The notes under the pieces are model-generated. The model saw only the letters and a program-made list of their open reading frames with translations. It had not been told where the DNA came from and made no database searches. A program made the translations under genes and the position numbers. Shown here piece by piece: positions 17,931-27,063 of a stretch of DNA of 64,000 nt (positions are counted from its first letter, which is position 1; every line of letters begins with the position of its first letter). The stretch spans positions 1 through 64,000 of the forward strand of contig CAIYMY010000215.1 of NCBI GenBank assembly GCA_903927465.1, given 5' to 3'. The stretch comes from an uncultured Rhodospirillales bacterium. GTDB lineage: Bacteria > Pseudomonadota > Alphaproteobacteria > Acetobacterales > Acetobacteraceae.

Positions 17931-18402
17931 AGCGATCGGAAGCCTCCGTCAGAAGCTCATTGATGTGCTGCTGCAGGATGGTTTGCAGCAAATGGGGTTC
18001 GACGCCGAGTTCGGCGGCAATTACACCGGCCACGCGTGCGGGCCAATTCAGCAACGCGTCACGCATGGTGCTGGCGATTTCATCAATCGTCGCATTGGCG
18101 GTCGCGACATCGAGCAGCCGGCCCTTGCTTTCGTCGAGCGCCAGGCGCTGGGCTTCGACCTTCAGCGCAAGCTGGGCAACTTTCAGTCGGGCGAAGGGCG
18201 TGCCCTCGGCCGCCGCATTGCCGCTAAGCGGGGAACGCTGCGGGTCCGAGGTTTCCAGCAGCCGGGCGCGTGTCTTAGCGATGTCCCATTGGCCATCGGG
18301 CTCGCGCGCGATGCGTCCCGTGCGCTCGGCCTTATGCATGGTAGTGTCGCTGACGCCGAGGCGTCGGGCCGCTTCGCGCGTGGAGGATGTCAGTTCAGCC
18401 AT
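17887..18402 (-). CDS. Terminase small subunit-like protein
   Basis: HTH STREAARRLGVSDTTMHKAERTGRI; overlaps terL start. Confidence 0.75.
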   Translation of the reverse strand: MAELTSSTREAARRLGVSDTTMHKAERTGRIAREPDGQWDIAKTRARLLETSDPQRSPLSGNAAAEGTPFARLKVAQLALKVEAQRLALDESKGRLLDVATANATIDEIASTMRDALLNWPARVAGVIAAELGVEPHLLQTILQQHINELLTEASDRFDPPGIGGEREPHA

Positions 18403-18446
18403 GGCGGCGACCTCCCGCCGCGCGTTGGTAGGGGTTCAGGAAATGA

Positions 18447-18782
18447 TCAGCCTATCAACGCCTTGAGCTTCGCGCGTACTTCGGCGAGTTCCGATGCTGA
18501 AACGCGACCCTTCCGCGTGGCGCGGCGCGCTTGCCAATCCATGCTCTTGACCTGATCTGCCAGTACCACGCTCGCGGGATTTCCCTCGATAGTGACTTCG
18601 AAAGGATAGCCCTTGATGCGCGTTGTCAGCGGGCAGCACACCATCAAGCCTGTCTTGCCATTATAGGTCGCCGGGCTGAGTACCAAGGCCGGGCGATGAC
18701 CAGCCTGTTCGTGGCCAGCCTGTGGATCGAATTCCAACCAGACGATATCGCCAGCTTCCGGAACGTAGCGGCGACCACTCAC
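18447..18782 (-). CDS. mazF: MazF endoribonuclease toxin
   Basis: YVPEAGDIVWLEFDPQAGHEQAGHRPALVLSPATYNGKTGLMVCCPLTTRIKGYPFEV. Confidence 0.92.
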   Translation of the reverse strand: MSGRRYVPEAGDIVWLEFDPQAGHEQAGHRPALVLSPATYNGKTGLMVCCPLTTRIKGYPFEVTIEGNPASVVLADQVKSMDWQARRATRKGRVSASELAEVRAKLKALIG

Positions 18783-19021
18783 CAGATTTCGCGCCCCATG
18801 GGGCGGCCTGTTTCAACCGCATCGTGTCTATTCTTTTTGGTAATGCCATTGAGCAGCGTATCAAGGTCATAGCTCGGCTCACGAATGGGTGTGATGACGA
18901 TGCGACCGTCTTCCTCTTTCACTTCGACCGGCTGATCGAGCGAAACCTTCGCTGCAGCCATAACGGCGGCTGGTATGCGCAGCGCAGCGCTATTACCCCA
19001 TTTCTTGACGAGCACCTTCAC
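18779..19021 (-). CDS. mazE: MazE antitoxin (GTG start)
   Basis: VLVKKWGNSAALRIPAAVMAAAKVSLDQPVEVKEEDGRIVITP; overlaps mazF start. Confidence 0.85.
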   Translation of the reverse strand: MKVLVKKWGNSAALRIPAAVMAAAKVSLDQPVEVKEEDGRIVITPIREPSYDLDTLLNGITKKNRHDAVETGRPMGREIW

Positions 19022-19098
19022 GGTGGTAGGTTTCCCTCTAGATTCCGGAGCCTGAATAGCGCTTTGCACCCTTCGGTGTCAACATTGTAGATACGCCG

Positions 19099-19392
19099 TT
19101 AGCCTGTGGCTTGGGCCAGGGCCAACCCGCGCAAACGCTGGAAAGCAGCAAGGGCAGCTTGCCAGTCTGCTTTGTGATCGGCGCCAATGCGCTTGAGAGG
19201 AGCGAGCGTCACCTTTCCCCGGCTGTAGTAGTCGCCCTGCATGCACGCGAGCCATCCAGAAAGCCCTTGCGCGGTGAGCGCATCACTCACGCCGATGATT
19301 TCCATATCAGTGGGCGGTGTTGCGCGCCCAAGCGACATGTGCCGGCCATCGGCGCCGAGCACGATCCAGCGTTGCTGTACGCCGGCGCTCAT
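19099..19392 (-). CDS. Hypothetical phage protein
   Basis: 97 aa ORF in operon orientation. Confidence 0.45.
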   Translation of the reverse strand: MSAGVQQRWIVLGADGRHMSLGRATPPTDMEIIGVSDALTAQGLSGWLACMQGDYYSRGKVTLAPLKRIGADHKADWQAALAAFQRLRGLALAQATG

Positions 19393-19586
19393 CGCGCCGG
19401 CCCCGCGTTGCGAATTTGCGTCAGCAATTCGCCGAGCCTACGGCGCCACACACCCGCACCCTCGATGCAATAGGCCGGGCCGTATTTGCCAGTGCCGCCC
19501 TTCCGCGCTGCGCCGAGCCAATGTGCGTGGCTCAGCCGGGCGTGTTCAGCGAGACCCTTGAGTTTTGCGGTTTCCATCTGCTGCAT
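19389..19586 (-). CDS. Hypothetical small phage protein
   Basis: 65 aa from MQQMETAKLKGLAEH; ATGA-type overlap with next gene. Confidence 0.45.
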   Translation of the reverse strand: MQQMETAKLKGLAEHARLSHAHWLGAARKGGTGKYGPAYCIEGAGVWRRRLGELLTQIRNAGPAR

Positions 19587-19672
19587 CTTCAATCTCCGTC
19601 CTACGGGGCGGCATGCCCTTCGCGTGACGGACGCTTCGCGCTGTGCTTCGCGTGAGCCAAGGCAATAAAGCG

Positions 19673-19695
19673 CCAGGGATCGCGATGATCCCTGG
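19673..19695. terminator. Hairpin CCAGGGATC-gcgat-GATCCCTGG
   Basis: Perfect 9-bp stem, 5-nt loop, between 19.39-19.59 and 19.73-20.49 kb genes. Confidence 0.45.
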
Positions 19696-19732
19696 GCTTG
19701 GCAATCATTCATGCCGCTGTGGCTGCGCCGCG

Positions 19733-20491
19733 TCACTCGGCAACGCGGTAGACGGTGTAGGACCCTTTGGCGCCCTGCTTGTTCGGGCCGACTTGGCGAA
19801 TGCGCTCGGCGATCTCCACCGTGATGCCCTGGCGCTTTTTCAGCCCGGCGAAAAACCCGCGCACCGTGTGTTGCGCCCAGCCTGTCGCCTCGGCGATTTG
19901 CGCCACCGTCGCGCCCTCAGGGCGGCGGAGCATCGCCAGCACCACTTCCTGCTTCGTGCCCTCGCGCGGCTTGCGTGGCGCGCCCGTGGCGCGTGTGCCG
20001 CGCCGTGAGAGCGCGTTGCGCAGCATGTCCATCGCGCGCGTGATGGGGTCTTTGTCAGCATTCGGCGGAGGCGTTTCCTCCCAGGCTGCGAGCAAGCGCT
20101 CGGCTGCCTCGCGCAGGTTCACACTTCCCATATTGGGCGCATCTGGCGCGGGCTCGGCGGAAGGTTGCTCCTCGGCCTGCGGTGTCTTTTCCTCGCCGCC
20201 CTGCGGCGCCGTGTCGCGCGCGACGCGCCCTTCATTCGGGTCAATGCCAATGGCGCGTAGCCCCTCATCCGTCACCTGGATCAGGATCGGCGTGCCATCC
20301 CCATCCTTGCGCCACACCATCGCCAATTGATCGCGCGGTGCAGCAACCTCAATCAGCAGGCGGCTTTTGATCAGGCTGTTCACCACCGCGCGGCAGGCAG
20401 CGACTGGCAAATGCTTCGGCGCAATCGCCAGCAATTGCGGGTGCTGCGCGCCGTGGCTCAATACAATCCGCTGCGTATCAGAAAGCTTCAT
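19733..20491 (-). CDS. DUF3489-domain protein
   Basis: GTKQEVVLAMLRRPEGATVAQIAEATGWAQHTVRGFFAGLKKRQGITVE. Confidence 0.85.
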   Translation of the reverse strand: MKLSDTQRIVLSHGAQHPQLLAIAPKHLPVAACRAVVNSLIKSRLLIEVAAPRDQLAMVWRKDGDGTPILIQVTDEGLRAIGIDPNEGRVARDTAPQGGEEKTPQAEEQPSAEPAPDAPNMGSVNLREAAERLLAAWEETPPPNADKDPITRAMDMLRNALSRRGTRATGAPRKPREGTKQEVVLAMLRRPEGATVAQIAEATGWAQHTVRGFFAGLKKRQGITVEIAERIRQVGPNKQGAKGSYTVYRVAE

Positions 20492-20597
20492 CGTCTTCGT
20501 CTCCGGTTGCGGGCGCCGACCATCGGCCCCTACTGCCGGGAGCCCCGCGGGCGGACCCTGCGGGGCAGTGCGGCGCCGCCTTGCGGCGGGCGTCGCT

Positions 20598-20954
20598 TTA
20601 ATCCTGCGCTTCGGCGGCGATGCCCTCGTTGATCACGAAGCCCGTCAGGTAGGGCAGGCCGGCGGGGATGCCCGTCTCGCGGCTGGTGCGCTGCGTGATG
20701 CGCCAGCCCATCCATTCCGCAGTGGTCTTCGCAATCGCGTCCGCGAGGCTCGCGCCGTAATGCATCTGGCCATTCACCCCATCCGCGAAGTGGCGCCCGT
20801 AGCGGCTGTCGAGAAAGGCGCGGACCGAGGCGGGATCCGTGCTGGTCGCGTTGTGGATTGCGGTGAAGGCGATCGGCCAGGCTGGCGCGGCGTGTTCGCG
20901 CATGGTGCCCCAGAAACCCCAGTCTTGGTTTTCGGTGGGAAGGATCATGCTCAT
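20598..20954 (-). CDS. Hypothetical protein
   Basis: 118 aa from MSMILPTENQDWGFWGTM...; in row with DUF3489/DUF6900 genes. Confidence 0.5.
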   Translation of the reverse strand: MSMILPTENQDWGFWGTMREHAAPAWPIAFTAIHNATSTDPASVRAFLDSRYGRHFADGVNGQMHYGASLADAIAKTTAEWMGWRITQRTSRETGIPAGLPYLTGFVINEGIAAEAQD

Positions 20955-21123
20955 CTGTTTGTCTCCGTCATCGGCGGGGAAAATCCCCTGCGCGTGACAG
21001 ACCATTCGCGCTGTGATGGGGGCTGAGCCAAGCGAAATAGAGCGTTATTTCATTGCTATGTTCGGCAGGGTTTGATCATGATGTGAGGGCCAAATGGCAG
21101 CACCATTCGGCCCTCGCTTTGCC

Positions 21124-21324
21124 TTATCGGCTGCGCTTTTTGCTGCGCTTCGCGGCGGCTTGCCCGGCTGCGTAGGCTTCCGCGAGCGAATTGCGGATGG
21201 ACCAGACGGCGACATCGTGGAAATCGAGCGCATCGCGGTTTCTGGTTTCCAGCGTTTCAACCGATGGCATGTGCCGCTTGGCGATTTCCAGGAAAAGCTG
21301 GTCGGTTGAAGGTGTGTCGTTCAT
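21124..21324 (-). CDS. DUF6900-like protein
   Basis: MNDTPSTDQLFLEIAKRHMPSVETLETRNRDALDFHDVAVWSIRNSLAEAY. Confidence 0.6.
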   Translation of the reverse strand: MNDTPSTDQLFLEIAKRHMPSVETLETRNRDALDFHDVAVWSIRNSLAEAYAAGQAAAKRSKKRSR

Positions 21325-21518
21325 CTTGGTCTCCTTGCTGTGGCGCTGGGGCAATTCCCTGCGCCTGAGGGACCATTCGCGCTGTAGCGGGGGACGAGCC
21401 AAGCGAGATTGAGCGTAATTTCGTTGCTATGATTCGGTCTGATTGGTTGTAATCAAACGGGTGCCAAGGTCACCAATAAAAACTTGCCAAAATTTGCCAT
21501 ACCAGCCATACTTGCTGC

Positions 21519-21758
21519 ATGAGCACCATGAACATATCCCTTCCCGAAACGCTTAAAGCCTTCGTTGACGATCAGGTCACTGAGGGCGGCTACAGCACGA
21601 GCAGCGAATATGTCCGCGAGTTGATCCGCCGGGATCAGGACCGCCAGCAACTCAAAGGGCTATTGCTGCAGGGGGCCAAATCAAAGCAAGGCGCTGTGGC
21701 AGACGCCGCCTATTTTGACGGGCTCCGTCAGAAGCTGAAGCAACGCAAAAAAGCGTGA
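21519..21758 (+). CDS. parD: ParD antitoxin
   Basis: MNISLPETLKAFVDDQVTEGGYSTSSEYVRELIRRDQDR. Confidence 0.9.
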   Translation: MSTMNISLPETLKAFVDDQVTEGGYSTSSEYVRELIRRDQDRQQLKGLLLQGAKSKQGAVADAAYFDGLRQKLKQRKKA

Positions 21759-22078
21759 CCATCAAGCCGGTCATCCTGCGTATCCTTGCTGAGCAGGATC
21801 TTCAGCAGGCAAGCCTTCATTACCAGTCTGAGGGTGGCGAAGCGCTGGCCCTGGATTTCATCGAGGAGGCTGAGCAGGCTTTTCGCCGCATCGGCCGCAA
21901 TCCCGCGATCGGCTCACCGCGGTATGCCTACGAGCTTAGCCTGGAGGGGCTAAGGGTTTGGCCTCTTCGGCGCTTTCCCTATCTGATTTTCTATATTGAA
22001 CAGCCCGATGCGCTTGATGTTTGGCGCGTTTTACATGGCCAGCGCGACATCCCGTCCTGGATGCAGTCTTCGGAATAA
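21755..22078 (+). CDS. parE: ParE toxin
   Basis: ILRILAEQDLQQASLHYQSEGGEALALDFIEEAEQAFRRIGRNPAIGSPR; overlaps parD stop. Confidence 0.9.
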   Translation: MTIKPVILRILAEQDLQQASLHYQSEGGEALALDFIEEAEQAFRRIGRNPAIGSPRYAYELSLEGLRVWPLRRFPYLIFYIEQPDALDVWRVLHGQRDIPSWMQSSE

Positions 22079-23320
22079 TCACGCAGCTCTGCGTAGTGCC
22101 GAGACATCAGCAAAGGTGCGGTCCTCACAATCAAGCACCGCCGCTTGGCCCGTTTCCTCCTGCCAGCGCTGCACAATCACATCGCAATAGGCGGGATCAA
22201 TCTCCAGCAGTACCGCGCGGCGCCCGGTACGCTGCGCCGCAATCATCGTGGTCCCCGAACCGCCAAAGCAATCCAGCACCGTATCGCGCGGCTTGCTGCT
22301 ATTGCGGATGGCACGCTCGACCAGCGCCACCGGCTTCATGGTCGGGTGCAGATCGTTTCTGGCCGGCTTGTCGAAATGCCAGACATTTCCCTGGTCGCGC
22401 GCGCCGCACCAGTAATGCTGCGCGCCGGCCTTCCAGCCATAGAGCATCGCTTCGAATTGCTGATGGTAATCTGCGCGGCCCAGCGCAAAAGTATTCTTGG
22501 CCCAGATGATGGTGCTGGACCATTTGCCGCCCGCTTCCTGCCAGGCGCGATGCAGCGTCGGCCACTCGGAAGACGACATGCAAACATAGCTGGCGCCCTT
22601 AGTGACAGAGAGAAGGTTTGTCAGTGCCGGGCGCAGGAAATCCAGAAAACCCTTGCCCAGCGCGTCATTCGCGATGGTCATCTTGGCCGCCGTGCCGCCT
22701 TCGTAAGCAACATTATAGGGCGGATCTAGAAAGGCCATATCCGCCAGGTGGCCGGCGCCAAGCGCACGCTGCACATCGGCAAGCTTGGTCGCATCACCGC
22801 AAAGCAGCCGATGCTCACCACAACGCCAGAGATCACCTTCGCGCGTGATGGGATTGACTGGCAGCGGCGGCGCTTCGTCAGCGTCTTCGCCATCAAGGCC
22901 GGCATCGGCGGCGGCCAGCAGCCGGTCCAGCTCCATGCCGGAGAAGCCAAGTACGTCCAAATCCACCGCTGCATCATCACGGATGCGCGCGATCTCCGCT
23001 GCCAGCAGTGCCTCGTCCCAGCCGGAATTGAGCGCGATCTGATTATCAGCAAGCCGCAGCGCACGCGCCTGGGGTTCGGTGAGATGCGCCAGCCGAATGG
23101 CCGGGACGCTCGCCATGCCGAGCCGCTTGGCCGCCATGATGCGACCATGACCTGCGACCAATACCCCAGCGCCATCCACCAGCACCGGGTTCACAAAGCC
23201 GAACTCGGCGATCGAGGCAGCAATCTGCGCCACCTGCGCCGGCGAATGCGTGCGCGCATTTTCGGCATAGGGCACCAGCGCTGAGACTGGCAGCGAGACA
23301 ACGGCAAGGTCAGGCTGCAT
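22079..23320 (-). CDS. ParB-domain / N6-N4 DNA methyltransferase
   Basis: ParB-like N-term NARTHSPAQVAQIAASIAEFGFVNPVLVD...GHGR; DPPYNV and FGGSGTTMIAA motifs. Confidence 0.9.
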   Translation of the reverse strand: MQPDLAVVSLPVSALVPYAENARTHSPAQVAQIAASIAEFGFVNPVLVDGAGVLVAGHGRIMAAKRLGMASVPAIRLAHLTEPQARALRLADNQIALNSGWDEALLAAEIARIRDDAAVDLDVLGFSGMELDRLLAAADAGLDGEDADEAPPLPVNPITREGDLWRCGEHRLLCGDATKLADVQRALGAGHLADMAFLDPPYNVAYEGGTAAKMTIANDALGKGFLDFLRPALTNLLSVTKGASYVCMSSSEWPTLHRAWQEAGGKWSSTIIWAKNTFALGRADYHQQFEAMLYGWKAGAQHYWCGARDQGNVWHFDKPARNDLHPTMKPVALVERAIRNSSKPRDTVLDCFGGSGTTMIAAQRTGRRAVLLEIDPAYCDVIVQRWQEETGQAAVLDCEDRTFADVSALRRAA

Positions 23321-24764
23321 CGGAAACTGCCCCTTCGCGCGCTGCTGCCAACGCATCGTAATCGCGCCCATCGCCCGCAAGCGTCACCGGCTGATCCGGA
23401 TACAGCATCCGCCAGCGCGCAATCGCCAAATCCACATAAGCGGGCGCGAGTTCCACGCCTCGCACAACGCGGCCCGTGCGTTCGCCGGCAATCAGCGTTG
23501 TGCCGCTGCCCGCAAAGGGCTCAAACACCGCCTCGCCAGGATTAGTGTAGGCACGCATCAGAAAATCAGGCAGCGCGACGGGGAACACCGCCGGATGTTC
23601 CGTCTCGATCCCGCGTCCCTTGTGGCGCGTGATGCGCAGCACCGCGTCGGGGATGCGCATGTCCTGCACGGGTTGGCCGATGTGTGTGTACGCCTTCACC
23701 TCGCCATCCGCGGCGCGCAGCCCGCTGCCCTTGTTCGGCGTGCCGGCCCATTTGCAGGGGATGATCTTATTCGCCTGCCGCGCCGAACGGTTGAAGTGAA
23801 ACACCAACTCGAAGGCCGGCGCTAAACGTCCATTCCAATCCCCCGGCAATCCCGGCCCTTGGTCCCAGGTATAGAGGCCAAAGCGGCGCCAGCCACGTGC
23901 GCGCATCCATTCCAGCCAGCCTTCCCAATAGGGCTGCCATTCATTCTCGCGATGGATCAGGCCGAGATTGATCAGCGCCTGGCCGTCCGGGCGCAGTGCC
24001 GCGTCCAGATGCTGAAACACGCCCTGCATCAGCGCATCCCAATCCGTCACACCGCCGGTGGTGTAGGCGCGTTGGTTCCCATAGGGTGGCGATGTGAACA
24101 GCATAGCGGCACGATCGCTTTCCATCACGCGCGCGACCGCCGCCGCGTCGGTGCTATCGCCGCACAGCAGCCGATGCGCGCCCAGCAGCCACAAATCACC
24201 GGGACGCGAGACCGCCTGGCGCGGTGCCTCAGGCTCGGCATCGGCGGGATCGTCGGCATCATCGCCAATCGCGGGCGCGGCAGGGTTCTCGGCAGTGTCT
24301 GCGGGCAGGGCCTCGGGCGCGTCGCCGTTGGACACGGCATCTCCAGCCGCCGCGAGGATGCCCGCAAGTTCATCCGCCGAGAAACCAAGCGCCGCGAGGT
24401 CAATCTCCGCCGCCTGGACGCTCGCCAGCGCATCGCGCAGCAGCGCCTGGTCCCAGGTGGCGTTCTCTGCGATGCGATTATCCGCAAGCCGCAGCGCTTC
24501 CTTTTGCGCGGGCGCCAAATGCTTCAGCACAATCACCGGCACCTTGGCGATGCCGAGCGCTTCTGCCGCTGCCAATCGGCCATGACCCGCGATCAGCACT
24601 CCATCCTCGTCCACCAGCAACGGATTGGTGAAGCCGAAGGCCTGCATGCTTGCCATGATCTGCGCGAGCTGCGCCGCGTCATGCACGCGCGCATTGCCTG
24701 CGTGCGGGCGCAGTGAGGCGATCGCGCGGAGTTGGATCCGCTCGGCCATCCAGGGAAGCGTCAT
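23310..24764 (-). CDS. ParB-domain / DNA methyltransferase paralogue
   Basis: NARVHDAAQLAQIMASMQAFGFTNPLLVDEDG; TSPPYGNQ and FAGSGTTLIAGE motifs. Confidence 0.9.
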   Translation of the reverse strand: MTLPWMAERIQLRAIASLRPHAGNARVHDAAQLAQIMASMQAFGFTNPLLVDEDGVLIAGHGRLAAAEALGIAKVPVIVLKHLAPAQKEALRLADNRIAENATWDQALLRDALASVQAAEIDLAALGFSADELAGILAAAGDAVSNGDAPEALPADTAENPAAPAIGDDADDPADAEPEAPRQAVSRPGDLWLLGAHRLLCGDSTDAAAVARVMESDRAAMLFTSPPYGNQRAYTTGGVTDWDALMQGVFQHLDAALRPDGQALINLGLIHRENEWQPYWEGWLEWMRARGWRRFGLYTWDQGPGLPGDWNGRLAPAFELVFHFNRSARQANKIIPCKWAGTPNKGSGLRAADGEVKAYTHIGQPVQDMRIPDAVLRITRHKGRGIETEHPAVFPVALPDFLMRAYTNPGEAVFEPFAGSGTTLIAGERTGRVVRGVELAPAYVDLAIARWRMLYPDQPVTLAGDGRDYDALAAAREGAVSDAA

Positions 24765-24941
24765 GGGGGATATCCGGGAAGGGTTGGGCGGGGATGCGCG
24801 GCGCTATGCGCTGAGGTTTGTACTAAGCTGCTGAAATCACGTGGAAAGGATATGAACCAGGAGACGTAAAATTCATGCAACCGTGATTGACCTTAGGGTC
24901 TACGGTCTGAGAAACATTCCAATTCAAGCGGAGAGAGACCG

Positions 24942-25940
24942 ATGCTGCACCGTGCGCTTTTCCTATGCCTGTTCTTGGCCCTACCGGTTTCAGGGTTTGC
25001 GCAGGACGCTTTTCGTTTTGTCGCGTTCGGTGACATGCCCTATTGCACGCCAAGCCGGCCCGAAGCTTGCGCTGAGGAAGAAGCCCGTGTGGCGCGCTTG
25101 ATGCGCGACATCAATACAGCGACGCCAGCTTTTTCCGTCTTTGTCGGCGACACCAAAGGCGGCAGTGAAATCTGCAGTGACGAACGGGTATTGCGTGCCT
25201 TTTCCTGGATGTCGCTGGCGCGCCATCCCTTGATTTACACGCCGGGCGACAATGAGTGGACGGATTGCTGGCAGACGCGTGCCGGACGCTTCGACCCTTT
25301 AGAACGGCTTGCGTTGCTTCGGGCGCGGTTCTTCCGCGACCACCGTAGCCTCGGTAGTGAAAACCTGATCTTGACGAGGCAGGCCGACATCGATCCTGAT
25401 TTCCGACTTTATGTCGAGAATGCGCGTTGGACGAGGGAAGGTATTGTGTTTGCCACTCTGCATGTGACCGGGAGCAACAATAACCGTCCTACAGAAGCCG
25501 GAGAAAGACCAACGTCAAACCCTCCAGCCGGCGCGCTCGAGGAATTCCAGGCACGCGACGCGGCCAATCGTGCCTGGCTGCGTGCAAGCTTCGCCGAGGC
25601 GCAGAGGATTTCGGCGAGAGCAGTTGTGCTGATGCAGCAGGCGGACATGTATTACGCCGAACGATGTGGGCGCGGGCAGAGGTCCGGTTTTCTGGCCATG
25701 CGTGAGGCGTTGGAGGAGCAGGCGCTAGCCTTCGGTAAACCCGTCCTGTTGATCCATGGCGACAGCCACGTATTTCTTCGGGAGCCTCATGGCCCTGCTA
25801 TCCCAAATCTGACACGGCTGATGGTGCCCGGTGCGCAAGACGTCCGGGCGGTGCTTATTGAGGTTGGCAATGGGCCTGAGGTTCCTTGGCGCTTCGAGGC
25901 CATTGGCCCAGTTGACCGCGTGGCGACCAATCCCTGCTGA
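24942..25940 (+). CDS. Secreted calcineurin-like phosphoesterase-type protein
   Basis: Signal peptide; FRFVAFGDMPY...VFVGDTKGGSEIC...YTPGDNEWTDCW...LLIHGDSHVF. Confidence 0.7.
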   Translation: MLHRALFLCLFLALPVSGFAQDAFRFVAFGDMPYCTPSRPEACAEEEARVARLMRDINTATPAFSVFVGDTKGGSEICSDERVLRAFSWMSLARHPLIYTPGDNEWTDCWQTRAGRFDPLERLALLRARFFRDHRSLGSENLILTRQADIDPDFRLYVENARWTREGIVFATLHVTGSNNNRPTEAGERPTSNPPAGALEEFQARDAANRAWLRASFAEAQRISARAVVLMQQADMYYAERCGRGQRSGFLAMREALEEQALAFGKPVLLIHGDSHVFLREPHGPAIPNLTRLMVPGAQDVRAVLIEVGNGPEVPWRFEAIGPVDRVATNPC

Positions 25941-25972
25941 GGTGCAAACCTGAAGGGGTGAGGTTTGCACCT
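25940..25972. terminator. 12-bp perfect stem-loop AGGTGCAAACCT/AGGTTTGCACCT
   Basis: Starts at the phosphoesterase stop codon; no obvious U-tract. Confidence 0.5.
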
Positions 25973-26235
25973 AAGTCATTGAATTCACGCGGCTATGGTG
26001 CAAACTGCAACCCATATTTTTATTCTGACGCTAGAGGGGTCGGGCGCTTCCGCCCCCCGCATACAAAATCGCCAGGAAGGAACCATGAGGTTGAAAGCGA
26101 AGAAGCCCAACGTCCCTTCGCATCTGGCATGGCAAAGGCCATGAAATTGTATTGAATAAAGGGAGAATTTATTGGCACGCGCCATGATTTGTTGCACAGT
26201 AACGAAACACATAAAGACTTCTCTTTGGAGAATTC

Positions 26236-26559
26236 ATGTCAGCGAAAGCAAAAGGAAGAAGCTCAACAAGCCATCGTGCCGCACGCAGCAAAAAGGATAC
26301 AGCCTCAGTCGTTATCAAATTTCGCGTTCTGCCCAGTGATCGTGCCCTGATTGATGAGGCTGCCCTGCTTGCCGGGAAATCTCGCTCTGAGTTTGTCCGT
26401 GCGGCATCTTTGGATGCGGCGACAGATGTGATTTTCGATTGCAGGTTTCTGCGCCTCACGCCCGAAGCATTCTCTCGCTTTGTCGAGGCGCTTGATGCGC
26501 CGCCGAACGCTAATGAAACGCTACGCAAGCTGCTCAACAAAGCACCACCCTGGCAATGA
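26236..26559 (+). CDS. DUF1778 (TacA-like) antitoxin, no adjacent acetyltransferase toxin
   Basis: VVIKFRVLPSDRALIDEAALLAGKSRSEFVRAASLDAA...LTPEAFSRFVEALDAP. Confidence 0.85.
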   Translation: MSAKAKGRSSTSHRAARSKKDTASVVIKFRVLPSDRALIDEAALLAGKSRSEFVRAASLDAATDVIFDCRFLRLTPEAFSRFVEALDAPPNANETLRKLLNKAPPWQ

Positions 26560-26695
26560 GGGCGTTACCACGGGCGTTTGGCATAACTTATGATTTCAAT
26601 TGACCGAGCGTCCCTGGTTGGGGCTCCGAGAACGCCGCCCGGTTGCGCTAGCCCCCAGTAGACGTCATAGCTTTCGTATAGCCAAGGAAGTTCCC

Positions 26696-26920
26696 ATGTC
26701 GGCGCTTAAGCTCACCTCTATCGGCAATTCGGTCGGCTTGATCCTGCCCAAGGCGCTGCTGGCCAAGCTCGGTGTCGGTAAGGGCGATACCCTGTTTGTA
26801 GTGGAGACTGATGAGGGCATTCGCCTGACCACCACTGTCCCGGAATTCCAGAAGCAGATGGCCGTGGCGAGGCGGGTCATGAAGAAACGTCGCGCCGTCC
26901 TGCACGAACTTGCAAAATGA
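26696..26920 (+). CDS. AbrB/MazE-family antitoxin, no adjacent toxin
   Basis: LKLTSIGNSVGLILPKALLAKLGVGKGDTLFVVETDEGIRLT. Confidence 0.85.
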   Translation: MSALKLTSIGNSVGLILPKALLAKLGVGKGDTLFVVETDEGIRLTTTVPEFQKQMAVARRVMKKRRAVLHELAK

Positions 26921-27063
26921 AAGTCTCGTCGATGCGCGCAATTCGTCGCATGAAAGGTTTATACGCAATCCAGATTCTGGTGGGGAGTTCCAGATTGTAG
27001 CGTTTCTCAATTTTAGTCTCGCCAATCTTTTGAAAAACGAATCTCACGTCATTGAAGCGCCCA

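Noticed and set aside
26917-27000. Short ORF after AbrB/MazE as a cryptic toxin
   Set aside because: MKVSSMRAIRRMKGLYAIQILVGSSRL* has no toxin-like features
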